Origin: an uncultured Lachnospiraceae bacterium
Lineage (GTDB): Bacteria; Bacillota; Clostridia; Lachnospirales; Lachnospiraceae
Assembly (NCBI GenBank): GCA_947363565.1
Contig: CANAPP010000026.1
Location: 1 to 43,310, forward strand
DNA: 43,310 bases
Direction of reading: 5' to 3'
Position numbers and translations under genes: made by a program. Below are positions 1 through 8,621 of the stretch, in pieces. Positions within the stretch are counted from its first letter, which is position 1; the number at the start of each line of letters is the position of its first letter. The notes beneath the pieces were generated by a model that saw nothing but the letters and a program-made list of their open reading frames with translations, made no database searches and was not told where the DNA came from.

Positions 1-63
1 ACTATGATACTCATAAAATCAGGGTCTTGTGGATAAAACTGCGGAAACTCAAGTAAACTTTTG

Positions 64-92
64 TTGAAATTATAAAAAGATTTCAGTATAAT
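64..92 (+). promoter_or_regulatory. Sigma-A-type promoter of the first MATE gene
   Basis: TTGAAA at 64-69 and TATAAT at 87-92 are separated by exactly 17 bases. This gives a near-consensus housekeeping promoter about 40 bases before the MATE start codon at 131. Nothing else is recognised in bases 1-63. Confidence 0.75.
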
Positions 93-130
93 GAAAAATT
101 ACTACTATAGGTTTAAGGAAGTGCTTTGCT

Positions 131-1507
131 ATGAACCAGTTAAAGAAATTATTCGCCCCGGTGGATATGACGGCAGGGAAACCGTGGGAGGATATCGTGA
201 TTTTTACCGTGCCGATGTTAATCGGCAACATCGCCCAGCAGCTCTACAATACGGTGGACAGCGTAGTAGTCGGCCAGTTCGTGGGGGATAATGCGCTGGC
301 GGCGGTAGGGAGCGCCGGGCCTATCTTGAATCTCCTGATTGTTTTGTTTGTGGGCATCAGCGTGGGTGCGGGCATCATGGTGTCTCAGTATCTGGGCGCG
401 CGCAACAGGGAGGCGCTGTCTATGACCATCGGAACCTGTATCGTGCTGACGGGGATTGCCTCCCTTCTTGTCATGGTGTTTGCCACGATTGCGGTGCGGC
501 CCATGCTGGAGCTTTTAAACACGCCGGAGTCTATCATCGGCTGGTGTACTTCGTATCTTCGGATTCTCTTTATCGGCGTGGCGGGCTGCGCGTACTACAA
601 TATACTGAGCGGCATTTTAAGGGGGCTTGGGGATTCCATGTCGGCTCTCTTGTATCTGCTTGTGGCGAGTGGTCTCAACATCGTGCTTGACCTCTTTTTT
701 GTGGTGCAGATGGATATGGGGGTGTCCGGCGTTGCGCTTGCGACGGCGATTGCCCAGGGAGTCTCTGCGCTTTTATGTCTTTTGAGGCTTACGAAACTGA
801 GAGAGCTATTTGAACTGAAATGGAAATATATCCGCCTGTTTAAAAGCCATGTGAAGAATATCATCCGCCTGGGCGTACCTTCCGGGCTGACCCAGGCAAT
901 CATGTCCATGTCCATGCTGGTGGTGCAGTCGTTAACCAACAGTTTCGGCGAGATGTTCATCGCGGCCAATGTCATCGTCATGCGGGTGGACGGGTTTGCC
1001 ATGATGCCGAACTTTTCCTTCGGAACGGCGATGACTACCTACGCCGGGCAGAATGTGGGCGCCGGAAAGTATGACCGGGTAGTAAAAGGGGCAAAACAGG
1101 GAACCGCGATTGCCGTGGGGACGGCGGCGGTTATCGTCGTGCTGATACTCGCATTCGGAAGGCAGCTTATGCAGATATTTACCGACACGCCGGAGCTGGT
1201 AACTCTCAGTATGAATATGATGCGGATTCTGGCGGTAGGTTACATAGCGGTGGCGGTGACGCAGACCCTCTCCGGCGTGATGCGCGGGGCGGGGGATACC
1301 ATGACGCCGATGTGGATTTCCATGGTGACGACAGTGCTGATTCGTGTGCCGTTAGCTTACGGGCTGGTGTATCTGACGAAGACGCCTGCGCTCCCTCAGG
1401 GCGAGAGGGCGTGCCTGTTTATCTCCCTTTTGGTATCCTGGGTGCTGGGAGCGGTGATTACCGGGATTTTTTATCAGAGGGGGAAATGGAGAGGAAAAGC
1501 GGTCTGA
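131..1507 (+). CDS. MATE family efflux transporter
   Basis: This 458-residue polytopic membrane protein has the length and two-fold repeat of the MATE family, which exports cationic drugs or metabolites in exchange for Na+ or H+. The N-terminal segment around residues 20-60 (PMLIGNIAQQLYNTVDSVVVG) is a typical MATE first helix. A related segment, SGVMRGAGDTMTPM, occurs in the second half near residue 385. An AAGGAA ribosome binding site lies 10 bases before the ATG. The gene has its own promoter at 64-92 and is closed by a hairpin terminator at 1602-1638, so it is probably monocistronic. The substrate cannot be predicted. A second MATE gene lies at 11333, but its sequence is clearly different. 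Confidence 0.92.
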   Translation: MNQLKKLFAPVDMTAGKPWEDIVIFTVPMLIGNIAQQLYNTVDSVVVGQFVGDNALAAVGSAGPILNLLIVLFVGISVGAGIMVSQYLGARNREALSMTIGTCIVLTGIASLLVMVFATIAVRPMLELLNTPESIIGWCTSYLRILFIGVAGCAYYNILSGILRGLGDSMSALLYLLVASGLNIVLDLFFVVQMDMGVSGVALATAIAQGVSALLCLLRLTKLRELFELKWKYIRLFKSHVKNIIRLGVPSGLTQAIMSMSMLVVQSLTNSFGEMFIAANVIVMRVDGFAMMPNFSFGTAMTTYAGQNVGAGKYDRVVKGAKQGTAIAVGTAAVIVVLILAFGRQLMQIFTDTPELVTLSMNMMRILAVGYIAVAVTQTLSGVMRGAGDTMTPMWISMVTTVLIRVPLAYGLVYLTKTPALPQGERACLFISLLVSWVLGAVITGIFYQRGKWRGKAV

Positions 1508-1601
1508 TAAAATTGGAAGATTCGTAAGAAAAGGACAAATAGTCAGAAATTGTTTGTATTTAACTAACAGAATACAGTCGGCATAGAAATATTTAGAGGA
1601 T

Positions 1602-1638
1602 AAACTTCCGGGTCACAGTTGAGATTCGGAAGTTTTTT
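1602..1638 (+). terminator. Intrinsic terminator after the MATE gene
   Basis: AAACTTCCG at 1602-1610 pairs with CGGAAGTTT at 1627-1635 across a 16-base loop and runs into six T residues at 1633-1638. It lies about 95 bases after the MATE stop codon. Its loop and 3' side also contain the promoter of the next gene. Confidence 0.8.
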
Positions 1639-1647
1639 GTGTATACT
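1619..1647 (+). promoter_or_regulatory. Promoter of the GntR regulator, embedded in the terminator
   Basis: TTGAGA at 1619-1624 and TATACT at 1642-1647 are 17 bases apart, a good sigma-A promoter. The -35 hexamer lies in and just beyond the loop of the terminator hairpin of the preceding gene. Confidence 0.65.
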
Positions 1648-1694
1648 TATATGTGTCATCAGGGGTTTGATTTGAGAGAAAATTGGAGATAAAA

Positions 1695-2384
1695 ATGGGG
1701 ATTGAAAACAGGGCAGCAAGGACATTGCTATACGAAGAAGTAGTCAGGGATCTGTACCAGATTATTGATGAGGAGCATTTAAGACCGGGGGATAAGCTGC
1801 CGCCGGAGAGGGAGCTGATGGAGCAGCTTGATGTCAGCCGAAATGTGCTCAGGGAGGCTTTTCGTGTATTAGAGAGCAGAGGAGTTATTGTCTCCCATCA
1901 GGGTAAAGGAAGATTTTTGAGGAAGCAGTCACATTTGAGCGAAAGTACGGAAAGTCTTAGCAGGAATCTGGAGCGGTGCTCCATGATGGAAGCTTATGAG
2001 GTGCGGCAGCTCCTGGAAGTGAAGGGCGTGGAACTGATCATCCGCAACGCATCGGAGAAGGATATTGATGAACTGGAAAATGCGTACCGGGCGCTTGAAA
2101 AGAGATATATTGAGACTGGAAAGACAGAAGGGGAGTTCGAGCTGCACAAATTATATTCAGCAAAGACCGGAAGTGTCTTTATGGCACAGACTTTGGAGAT
2201 TGTACTGAATGCGATTTTTGACATGATGTATGGGAAATTTTCAGATATTTTAGAAGCAGTTTCCGGTGAAGAAGAGCTTGAGTCCCATCGGCAGATTATC
2301 AGGGCAATCCGGAAGAGAGATAAAGACACAGCAGAAAAGCTTATGTATGAGCATCTTCAGGCATCTATAGATAGTTTAAAATAG
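1695..2384 (+). CDS. GntR family regulator, FadR/FCD subfamily
   Basis: This 229-residue transcription factor has an N-terminal winged helix. The GntR signature GDKLPPERELMEQLDVSR falls near residues 32-49, followed by LREAFRVLESRGVI and the wing segment HQGKGRF. The helical C-terminal half ends in SHRQIIRAIRKRD and has the FCD effector-domain layout, in which a metal and an organic acid or amino acid bind. I chose the ATG at 1695 over the TTG at 1683, because GGAG at 1685-1688 sits 6 bases before it and would overlap the TTG. It is directly upstream of, and co-directional with, the malic enzyme/argininosuccinate lyase run, so it probably controls that operon. The likely effector is a carboxylate or amino acid (inference). 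Confidence 0.9.
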   Translation: MGIENRAARTLLYEEVVRDLYQIIDEEHLRPGDKLPPERELMEQLDVSRNVLREAFRVLESRGVIVSHQGKGRFLRKQSHLSESTESLSRNLERCSMMEAYEVRQLLEVKGVELIIRNASEKDIDELENAYRALEKRYIETGKTEGEFELHKLYSAKTGSVFMAQTLEIVLNAIFDMMYGKFSDILEAVSGEEELESHRQIIRAIRKRDKDTAEKLMYEHLQASIDSLK

Positions 2385-2451
2385 AGTATGTGCATAATGG
2401 ACAAAAATTGTCGTAAAATTTGTATCTGACAGTCGAAAGTGTCAAATTGTA

Positions 2452-2480
2452 TTGACTATAACAAAGGGGAGGTTTATAAA
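2452..2480 (+). promoter_or_regulatory. Promoter of the malic enzyme/argH operon
   Basis: TTGACT at 2452-2457 and TATAAA at 2475-2480 are separated by 17 bases. The site is about 75 bases before the malic enzyme start and is the only strong promoter I find before the nine-gene run. A small inverted repeat (TTGT at 2447-2450, ACAA at 2461-2464) brackets the -35 element. Two further imperfect repeats, GACAA/TTGTC at 2400-2412 and TGACA/TGTCA at 2427-2444, lie upstream. Confidence 0.7.
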
Positions 2481-2482
2481 TA

Positions 2483-2505
2483 ACTTAGAGACTAAGTGAC
2501 TAAGT
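2483..2505 (+). promoter_or_regulatory. Candidate operator at the transcription start
   Basis: ACTTAG (2483-2488) and CTAAGT (2492-2497) form an inverted repeat with a 3-base centre. GACTAAGT is then repeated directly at 2498-2505. The position, immediately after the -10 hexamer, suits a repressor site. The adjacent FCD-type GntR regulator is the obvious candidate (inference). Confidence 0.45.
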
Positions 2506-2554
2506 AGATAAATTCCTGAAACTGAAACGGAAAATAAAAGGAGGAAGGCAGAAA

Positions 2555-3730
2555 ATGGGGATTGCAGAAGAAAGTCTGGCGTTTCATTACGAGAAGATGG
2601 GAAAGATTGAGATTGTATCGACAGTGAGCGTAGACAATGAGAAGGATCTGTCATTGGCCTACACGCCGGGAGTTGCCAAGCCTTGTCTGGAGATTCAGAA
2701 GGATGTAGAAAAGTCCTATGAGTTGACCAGAAGGCACAATATGTGCCTGGTGGTCACAGACGGTACGGCAGTGCTGGGACTTGGCGATATCGGACCGGAA
2801 GCAGGGATGCCGGTGATGGAAGGCAAATGCGTGCTGTTCAAAGAGTTCGGGGATGTAGATGCATTCCCGCTCTGCATCAGGTCCAAAGATGTAGATGAGA
2901 TCGTGCGGACCATCTATCTTATATCCGGAAGTTTCGGGGGCATTAACCTGGAGGATATCGCAGCGCCGAGGTGTTTTGAGATTGAGGAGCGGCTAAAGGA
3001 GCTTTGCGACATCCCGGTATTCCATGATGACCAGCACGGTACGGCAGTGATCACTCTGGCGGGACTGATCAACGCATTGAAAGTTGTGGGAAAGGAAAAA
3101 GAGGATGTACGGATCGTAGTAAATGGAGCCGGTGCAGCGGCGACTTCGATCACAAAGCTGCTTCTTAATTACGGTTTCCCGGATATTACCATGTGTGACC
3201 GGACGGGAGCTATCTATGAAGGCAGACCAGCGGGCATGAATCCAGTGAAGGAAAAGATGGCGAAGCTCACGAACCTTAAAAAGCAGGAAGGAAAGCTTGA
3301 GACGGTGATCCAGGGAGCGGATATATTTATCGGTGTGTCGTCTCCGGGCGTGCTGACTACAGAGATGGTAAAGACGATGGCGAAAGATGCAGTTATCTTT
3401 GCCTGTGCGAACCCGACGCCGGAGATCTTCCCAGAGGATGCGAAAGCAGGCGGCGCGGCAGTTGTGGCGACGGGGAGAAGTGATTTCCCGAATCAGATTA
3501 ATAATGTGCTGGCGTTTCCGGGGATTTTCCGGGGAGCCTTTGATGTGAGAGCAAGTAAGATCAATGAGGAGATGAAGATGGCCGCATCAAAAGCGCTGGC
3601 AGGATTGATCACGCCTGAGGAGCTGTGTGCGGACTATATCATTCCGGCGGCATTTGACAAGCGGGTAGGTGCGGCAGTTGCAAAGGCGGTGAAGGAAGCG
3701 GCAAGGAAAACAAAAGTTGCAAGAATATAG
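2555..3730 (+). CDS. Malic enzyme, NAD(P)-dependent
   Basis: This is a 391-residue short bacterial malic enzyme, which oxidatively decarboxylates malate to pyruvate and CO2. Visible signatures are [11 protein letters not shown] with the catalytic tyrosine near residue 36, [17 protein letters not shown] with the catalytic lysine, the metal-site segment [26 protein letters not shown], and the nucleotide-binding loop [10 protein letters not shown]. Cofactor preference cannot be decided here. A strong AAAGGAGG site precedes the ATG. It is first in a run of same-strand genes and 27 bases from the next. Beside an argininosuccinate lyase, which yields fumarate, it could handle the fumarate-derived malate, though no fumarase is present in the window (inference). 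Confidence 0.95.
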   Translation: MGIAEESLAFHYEKMGKIEIVSTVSVDNEKDLSLAYTPGVAKPCLEIQKDVEKSYELTRRHNMCLVVTDGTAVLGLGDIGPEAGMPVMEGKCVLFKEFGDVDAFPLCIRSKDVDEIVRTIYLISGSFGGINLEDIAAPRCFEIEERLKELCDIPVFHDDQHGTAVITLAGLINALKVVGKEKEDVRIVVNGAGAAATSITKLLLNYGFPDITMCDRTGAIYEGRPAGMNPVKEKMAKLTNLKKQEGKLETVIQGADIFIGVSSPGVLTTEMVKTMAKDAVIFACANPTPEIFPEDAKAGGAAVVATGRSDFPNQINNVLAFPGIFRGAFDVRASKINEEMKMAASKALAGLITPEELCADYIIPAAFDKRVGAAVAKAVKEAARKTKVARI

Positions 3731-3757
3731 AAATGAAGAAGAAAGGAGTGCATAAGA

Positions 3758-4624
3758 ATGGAAAGGATTCATTGGCCCGAGGGCAAGAAAAGTGCGGTGA
3801 TGTTCAGTTTTGACTTAGACGGTGACGTAATCTGGCGGAATATGTCGGCGGACGAGCCAAACGCTGAGAAACTTATCCGTGCCCGCTCCATCGGACAGTA
3901 TGGCCCCAACCGGTGTGTGGACATGATACTGGATCTGATGGATAAGTATGGGGTGAAGGCGACATTTTATGTGCCGGGCTTTGTGGCAGAGCACAATCCC
4001 GATGTGATCCGCAGGATTGCGGACGCAGGGCATGAGATTGGAAACCATGGGTACACCCATGAACGGTTTGTGGAGAAGACTGTGGAGGAGCAGAGGGAGA
4101 TCATCGAGAAAACCCAGCGGATCATCAAGGAGATTACGGGGAAGGAGCCGGTGGGATTTCGGACTCCGTCGGGAGACTGGCATGTGCGCACGCCGTATAT
4201 CTTATCGGAGATGGGATTTTCCTATTCCAGTTCCATGCGGGGAGATGACAAGCCTTATTATACGGTTCTTGACGGGGAAGAATCAGATCTGGTTGAGATT
4301 CCGTCCAAATGGGAGCTTGACGACTATGTAGCGCAGGCGTACAGCGTGTATCCGGCAGAGCCGGCGGGCCTTGATCGAATCAGTTGTTACCGGAATGTGC
4401 AGGACAATGATATCCGTGAATTCCGGGGGTATTACGACATGGGGCTTTGTATCTCATTTTTGATGCATCCCCAGATATCCGGGGCGCCGGGAAGGAATCT
4501 TGTGTTGGAGGAGGTTCTTAAGGAAGTGACCTCCCATGAAGATGTATGGGTAGCGACCGGGAGCGAGATAGCAGAATACTGGCGGAAGGCGTACCCAAGG
4601 AAGTGCAGGAGAGAGGAGGAGTAA
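3758..4624 (+). CDS. Polysaccharide deacetylase-fold (CE4/PuuE-like) hydrolase, metal ligands retained
   Basis: This 288-residue protein is a NodB-fold hydrolase of the CE4/HpPgdA/PuuE type. It lacks a signal peptide, so it probably acts in the cytoplasm, unlike a cell-wall deacetylase. The N-terminal FSFDLDGD carries D19 and D21, and HGYTH (H97 and H101) matches the CE4 metal-binding HxxxH motif. RTPSGDW near 135-141 and LMHPQISG with H237 match later catalytic segments. Metal-dependent hydrolysis of an amide bond is therefore plausible. Its partner, 4 bases downstream, is a paralog that has lost these residues. PuuE of this family is an allantoinase, so a cyclic ureide or amide substrate fits the hydantoin-racemase-like gene nearby (inference). 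Confidence 0.85.
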   Translation: MERIHWPEGKKSAVMFSFDLDGDVIWRNMSADEPNAEKLIRARSIGQYGPNRCVDMILDLMDKYGVKATFYVPGFVAEHNPDVIRRIADAGHEIGNHGYTHERFVEKTVEEQREIIEKTQRIIKEITGKEPVGFRTPSGDWHVRTPYILSEMGFSYSSSMRGDDKPYYTVLDGEESDLVEIPSKWELDDYVAQAYSVYPAEPAGLDRISCYRNVQDNDIREFRGYYDMGLCISFLMHPQISGAPGRNLVLEEVLKEVTSHEDVWVATGSEIAEYWRKAYPRKCRREEE

Positions 4625-4628
4625 AAGC

Positions 4629-5468
4629 ATGTATGCAAAAGGAATGAATTGGCCGGAAGGCAAAAAGTGTGCAGCATTTATAACGGTCAATCTGTCGGCG
4701 GAATTTTTCTGGCTTTCACTGGATAAGAAAGCGGCAGATATGCCAAAGACCCTTTCCCTTGGACAGTACGGGATGTCCCATGGACTGCCGCGGCTCCTTG
4801 ATCTGTTCGATGAATTTCAGATCAAAGCGACCTTTTTCACGCCGGGAAAGACGGCGGAAACTTACCCGGAGGCGATCAGGGAGATCGCGGAGCGGGGACA
4901 CGAGATTGCGTGCCACGGTTACGAATATGAGAACTTTTCCCTGTTAAGCTATGAAGAGCAGAAAGTACGTATCGGCAAAGCGGTGAAGGCGATCGAGAAG
5001 GCGTGCGGGAAGAAGCCGGAGGGCTTCCGCGCTCCGATCGGAGATCTGATGCTTCAGACGTTAAATATGGCAAGAGAAGAGGGAATGGTATATTCCAGCG
5101 ACCTTTTTGACGATGACCGGCCGTATTTTCTAAAGGTGAATGAACAAGGGGACGAGATGCTTCAGATTCCGATGCAGTGGGCGAACTTTGATCTTCCGTA
5201 TTTCGCTTTCAATTATCGTCCGGCATTCCCCTTCGGACAGGGGCGCATCGCCAACTACAGCAATGTACTTTCCAATTGGAAAGATGAGTTTACCGGACAT
5301 TATAATCATAATCTGTGCTATACGATGCAGCTTGACCCGCAGACAACCGGAAGTCCGGGGCGCACGGCTCTTGTCAAAGAATTTTTGCAGTTCATGACAG
5401 GGCATGAGGGCGTGTGGTTTGCGACAGGCAGTGAGATTTATGATTATTGTCAGAATAACAGATCTTGA
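4629..5468 (+). CDS. PuuE-like polysaccharide deacetylase-fold protein lacking the metal ligands
   Basis: This 279-residue paralog of the preceding protein has the same start (NWPEGKK), the same central HEIACHGYEYENF region and the same C-terminal EGVWFATGSEI. The CE4 metal site is missing: the positions equivalent to D19 and D21 are N21 and S23, the second motif histidine is Y100, and the late histidine is D236 (LDPQTTGSPGR). Metal independence is known for PuuE allantoinase in this family, so the protein could be an active metal-free cyclic amidohydrolase or an inactive subunit of the upstream paralog. No signal peptide is visible. The genes are 4 bases apart and almost certainly translated together. 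Confidence 0.82.
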   Translation: MYAKGMNWPEGKKCAAFITVNLSAEFFWLSLDKKAADMPKTLSLGQYGMSHGLPRLLDLFDEFQIKATFFTPGKTAETYPEAIREIAERGHEIACHGYEYENFSLLSYEEQKVRIGKAVKAIEKACGKKPEGFRAPIGDLMLQTLNMAREEGMVYSSDLFDDDRPYFLKVNEQGDEMLQIPMQWANFDLPYFAFNYRPAFPFGQGRIANYSNVLSNWKDEFTGHYNHNLCYTMQLDPQTTGSPGRTALVKEFLQFMTGHEGVWFATGSEIYDYCQNNRS

Positions 5469-5567
5469 AGAACACGATGATGCCATATGGCAGAAACAAA
5501 AGAATTAAGAAACCCTAAAGGATACCATGATGCTATGCAGCAAAAACAAGGAAAGGAGAATGAGAAA

Positions 5568-6950
5568 ATGGCAGGAAGTTTATGGGGAGGACGATTTGAG
5601 AAGGAGATGGACGACATCGTAAAGCAGTTCAATGCGTCCATCGGATTTGACAAAAGGATGTACAACGACGACATCGACGGAAGTATCGCGCATGTAACGA
5701 TGCTTGGCGAACAGGGAATCGTCTCTATGGAGGAGAAGGATGCGATCATTGCAGGCCTTGAGGATATCCGAAAAGATATCGAGAGCGGAAAGATTACATT
5801 CAGTGTGGAGGACGAGGATATCCACATGGGCATCGAGAGCAGGCTGATCCAGCGGATTGGTGATGTGGGAAAGAAGCTCCACACAGCAAGAAGCCGGAAT
5901 GATCAGTGCCAGGTGGACGGAAGGCTCTATGTCCGAAGAGAGATTAAAGAAATCATGGACCGTCTGCGTTACTTAGAATCCGTCATCTTAGAGAAGGCAG
6001 AAAAATATGCGGATGAGATCACCATCGGATTCACGCATCTGCAACATGCACAGCCGATCACCATCGGATTCGTGTTCATGGCATATTTCCAGATGTTCAA
6101 GCGGGATCTGCAGAGGCTTCAGGATACTTATGAGCGGATAAATTACTGCCCCTTAGGAGCATGTGCTCTGGCAGGCACGACACTGCCTACCAACCGTCAC
6201 CGCACAGCAGAACTCCTGGGCTTTACAGCTCCGACGGAAAATGCTATGGACAGTGTCAGCGACCGTGACTACAGTCTTGAGTTCTTAAGCGACGCAGCAA
6301 TCTCTATGATGCATCTGTCAAGATGGGCGGAGGAATTTACCTGGTGGAATACTTCTGAATTTTCCTATATCGCCATTGACGACAGCTTTTGCACGGGCAG
6401 CAGTATCATGCCCCAGAAGAAGAACCCGGATATGGCGGAGCTCCTTCGGGGAAAGGTAGGGCGCGTATACGGCGACCTGATGCAGCTTTTGACGGTGATG
6501 AAGGGAACGGCCCTGGCGTATAACAAGGATTTCCAGGAGGATAAGGAGAGCCTGTTTGACGCCATCGATACCTGGAAGGCAAGTATCACGATATTTGCGA
6601 AGATGCTGGAAAACACAGAGTTCCGTATGGACCAGATTCAGAAGCAGTTAGGAAAAGGTTTCTTAAATGCAACGGATATCGCGGAGCATTTTGCAAAGCA
6701 GGGAATCCCGTTCAGAGAAGCGCATTCTATCGTAGGGCGTATGGTTAAAGCTTGCGAGAACAACAATTGCGATTTTGAAGACCTGACAGACGCGCAGCTC
6801 CAGGAGATTGACAGCCGTGTGACAAAGGAGACACTGGGAGATATCAGTATTCCGGCTTGTGTGGAGGCGAGAGTTTCCTATGGCGGTACGGCGCCGTCTG
6901 AGGTGAGAAGACAGATTGCGAAAGAGAAGGAATGGCTTGACAGCTTTTAG
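5568..6950 (+). CDS. argH: Argininosuccinate lyase
   Basis: The enzyme reversibly splits argininosuccinate into arginine and fumarate. From the ATG at 5568 the protein is 460 residues, the normal family length, and begins MAGSLWGGRFEKEMD. AAAGGAG at 5552-5558 supports this start; an upstream in-frame ATG at 5487 would add 27 unlike residues. Signatures seen are HTARSRNDQ, THLQHAQP, GSSIMPQKKNPD (residues 277-288, with the catalytic-loop serine) and YNKDFQEDKE, so it looks fully active. Its setting is unusual: there is no argG, and it lies between two PuuE-like proteins and a NhaC-family transporter. A catabolic role feeding arginine to the deiminase genes at 12958 onward is plausible (inference). 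Confidence 0.96.
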   Translation: MAGSLWGGRFEKEMDDIVKQFNASIGFDKRMYNDDIDGSIAHVTMLGEQGIVSMEEKDAIIAGLEDIRKDIESGKITFSVEDEDIHMGIESRLIQRIGDVGKKLHTARSRNDQCQVDGRLYVRREIKEIMDRLRYLESVILEKAEKYADEITIGFTHLQHAQPITIGFVFMAYFQMFKRDLQRLQDTYERINYCPLGACALAGTTLPTNRHRTAELLGFTAPTENAMDSVSDRDYSLEFLSDAAISMMHLSRWAEEFTWWNTSEFSYIAIDDSFCTGSSIMPQKKNPDMAELLRGKVGRVYGDLMQLLTVMKGTALAYNKDFQEDKESLFDAIDTWKASITIFAKMLENTEFRMDQIQKQLGKGFLNATDIAEHFAKQGIPFREAHSIVGRMVKACENNNCDFEDLTDAQLQEIDSRVTKETLGDISIPACVEARVSYGGTAPSEVRRQIAKEKEWLDSF

Positions 6951-6979
6951 AGAAAGAAGAGAATAAGGAGGAAGAGAAT

Positions 6980-8539
6980 ATGGATGCTGCTGTGGAAACC
7001 GTTGTTAATTACGGAATACTTTCATTAGTCCCCCCGGTGCTTGCGATTGCGCTGGCATTGCTGACAAAAAATATTATCGTATCATTGTTCGTGACCGTGT
7101 ATGTGAGCGCTACGATCGTGGCAGGTTTTAATCCGCTGATGGGCTTTACCACAATGATCCACGATTATATCTTTGGCGCATTGTTAGATGAGGTAAATGT
7201 ACAGGGACTTATTATGATGACGATCATCGGGGGATTTGTCGCCTTGCTGACAAAATCAGGAGGTGCCTATGCCTTTACGAACAAAGTAACAAAATGGGTC
7301 AATTCCCGTACGAAATGTGAGACGGGAATCTGGATCGGCGGTTTGATCGTGTGGTTTACCGATAACGGAAATTCCCTGATGGTAGGACCAATCTTTGAGG
7401 CATTGGCAGAGAAACTCCGTGTCTCCAGAGAGAAGTTTGCCTATATCCTGGACTGTACCACAACACCGATCTGTGCGTTGGTTCCGATCATTGGATGGGG
7501 CGTGTATACCCAGGGATTGATAGATACGGAGCTTCAAAATGCAGCGATTACGAATACGAACGGCTTTGAAATATTTACCCAGTGTATACCGTTTAACTTC
7601 TATGCGATTCTGACGCTGGTCATGGCAGGACTTATGGCGATTACATCGTGGGATTACGGCCCGATGCTTAAGGCACAGAACAGGGCGATGAAGACCGGAC
7701 AGACTATCAGAGAGGGTGGCACGCCGATGCGCGGTGAGGCTAAAGGACCTGAGGTTGACCCGGATAAAGCAAAGGTAAGCACGATGGTAATACCATTAGT
7801 CGTACTTTTGGTTGTCATCTTCGCTTATCTGACCAAATTAGGAATCTGGCATACAAAGGTTGCGGGAAGTGATATCCGTACGGCCATTGCTTCTGGTTTC
7901 TTAAGCGGTTTGATCGTACTGATTATTTTATGTATTAAGAATAAGATCTACACGTTTACAGAGTGTATGAAGATTGTCGAGGGCGGCTGGGCAAATATGA
8001 TGTTCATGTGCGTAGTTCTGACACTGGCATGGTCATTGTCTGGAGTGAACGGAACGATGGGCACTGCGGATTATCTGGTTAAGATCACCCAGGGCTTCCT
8101 GAATCCAGGTGTGCTGGCATTTATCCTGTACCTGATGGGAGCGGTGATGTCCTTTGCAACGGGGACTTCTTGGGGAACTATGGCGATCCTTTTCCCAATC
8201 GGCATGCCGATGGCAATTAACTTAGGCGTATCTTTGCCGGTGATCAGTGCGGCGATCATCAGCGGTTCAGTTGTAGGAGACCATTGTTCGCCGATTTCGG
8301 ATACAACGATCATGGCATCGATTGGGGCGGCGTGTGACCATATCGACCATTTTGAAACACAGATGCCTTATGCAGTAACGGCAGGCATCGTTTGCGGAAT
8401 CCTGTTTCTGATTGCGGGATGGGTGTCAACTCCGCTTACGCTGGTTGGCGGTATCGTAGTATTGATTCCGGTTGTCTATGTTTTGCATAAGATGTCTATA
8501 AAGAAGAACGGGCAGGTGAAGACACCAGAGCAAGGATAG
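6980..8539 (+). CDS. NhaC-family antiporter
   Basis: This 519-residue membrane protein has about 11-12 hydrophobic segments and the layout of the NhaC Na+/H+ antiporter superfamily. It begins with YGILSLVPPVLAIALALLTK and includes a conserved FTDNGNSLMVGP loop, the helix SFATGTSWGTMAILFPIG and GDHCSPISDTTIMAS near the C terminus. The family also contains MleN, a malate/lactate antiporter that in Bacillus accompanies a malic enzyme. The malic enzyme at 2555 therefore makes organic-acid or amino-acid exchange as likely as plain sodium export (inference). The gap from argH is 29 bases with a GGAGGAAGAG site. A long hairpin follows the gene. Confidence 0.88.
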   Translation: MDAAVETVVNYGILSLVPPVLAIALALLTKNIIVSLFVTVYVSATIVAGFNPLMGFTTMIHDYIFGALLDEVNVQGLIMMTIIGGFVALLTKSGGAYAFTNKVTKWVNSRTKCETGIWIGGLIVWFTDNGNSLMVGPIFEALAEKLRVSREKFAYILDCTTTPICALVPIIGWGVYTQGLIDTELQNAAITNTNGFEIFTQCIPFNFYAILTLVMAGLMAITSWDYGPMLKAQNRAMKTGQTIREGGTPMRGEAKGPEVDPDKAKVSTMVIPLVVLLVVIFAYLTKLGIWHTKVAGSDIRTAIASGFLSGLIVLIILCIKNKIYTFTECMKIVEGGWANMMFMCVVLTLAWSLSGVNGTMGTADYLVKITQGFLNPGVLAFILYLMGAVMSFATGTSWGTMAILFPIGMPMAINLGVSLPVISAAIISGSVVGDHCSPISDTTIMASIGAACDHIDHFETQMPYAVTAGIVCGILFLIAGWVSTPLTLVGGIVVLIPVVYVLHKMSIKKNGQVKTPEQG

Positions 8540-8550
8540 GAATTTCTTAT

Positions 8551-8600
8551 ACAGACATAGTATTTTTGCATCGGCAGAGGAGTGAAGATACTATGTCTGT
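8551..8600 (+). promoter_or_regulatory. Long inverted repeat between antiporter and ACT gene
   Basis: ACAGACATAGTAT at 8551-8563 is a perfect inverted repeat of ATACTATGTCTGT at 8588-8600. Counting G-T pairs, the stem extends inward to about 19 pairs with a 12-base loop at 8570-8581. There is no T tract after it, so it is unlikely to be a simple terminator. It could be an RNA processing or stability element, or a protein site. Confidence 0.6.
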
Positions 8601-8621
8601 TGTGATATGGGAGGGATTTAC

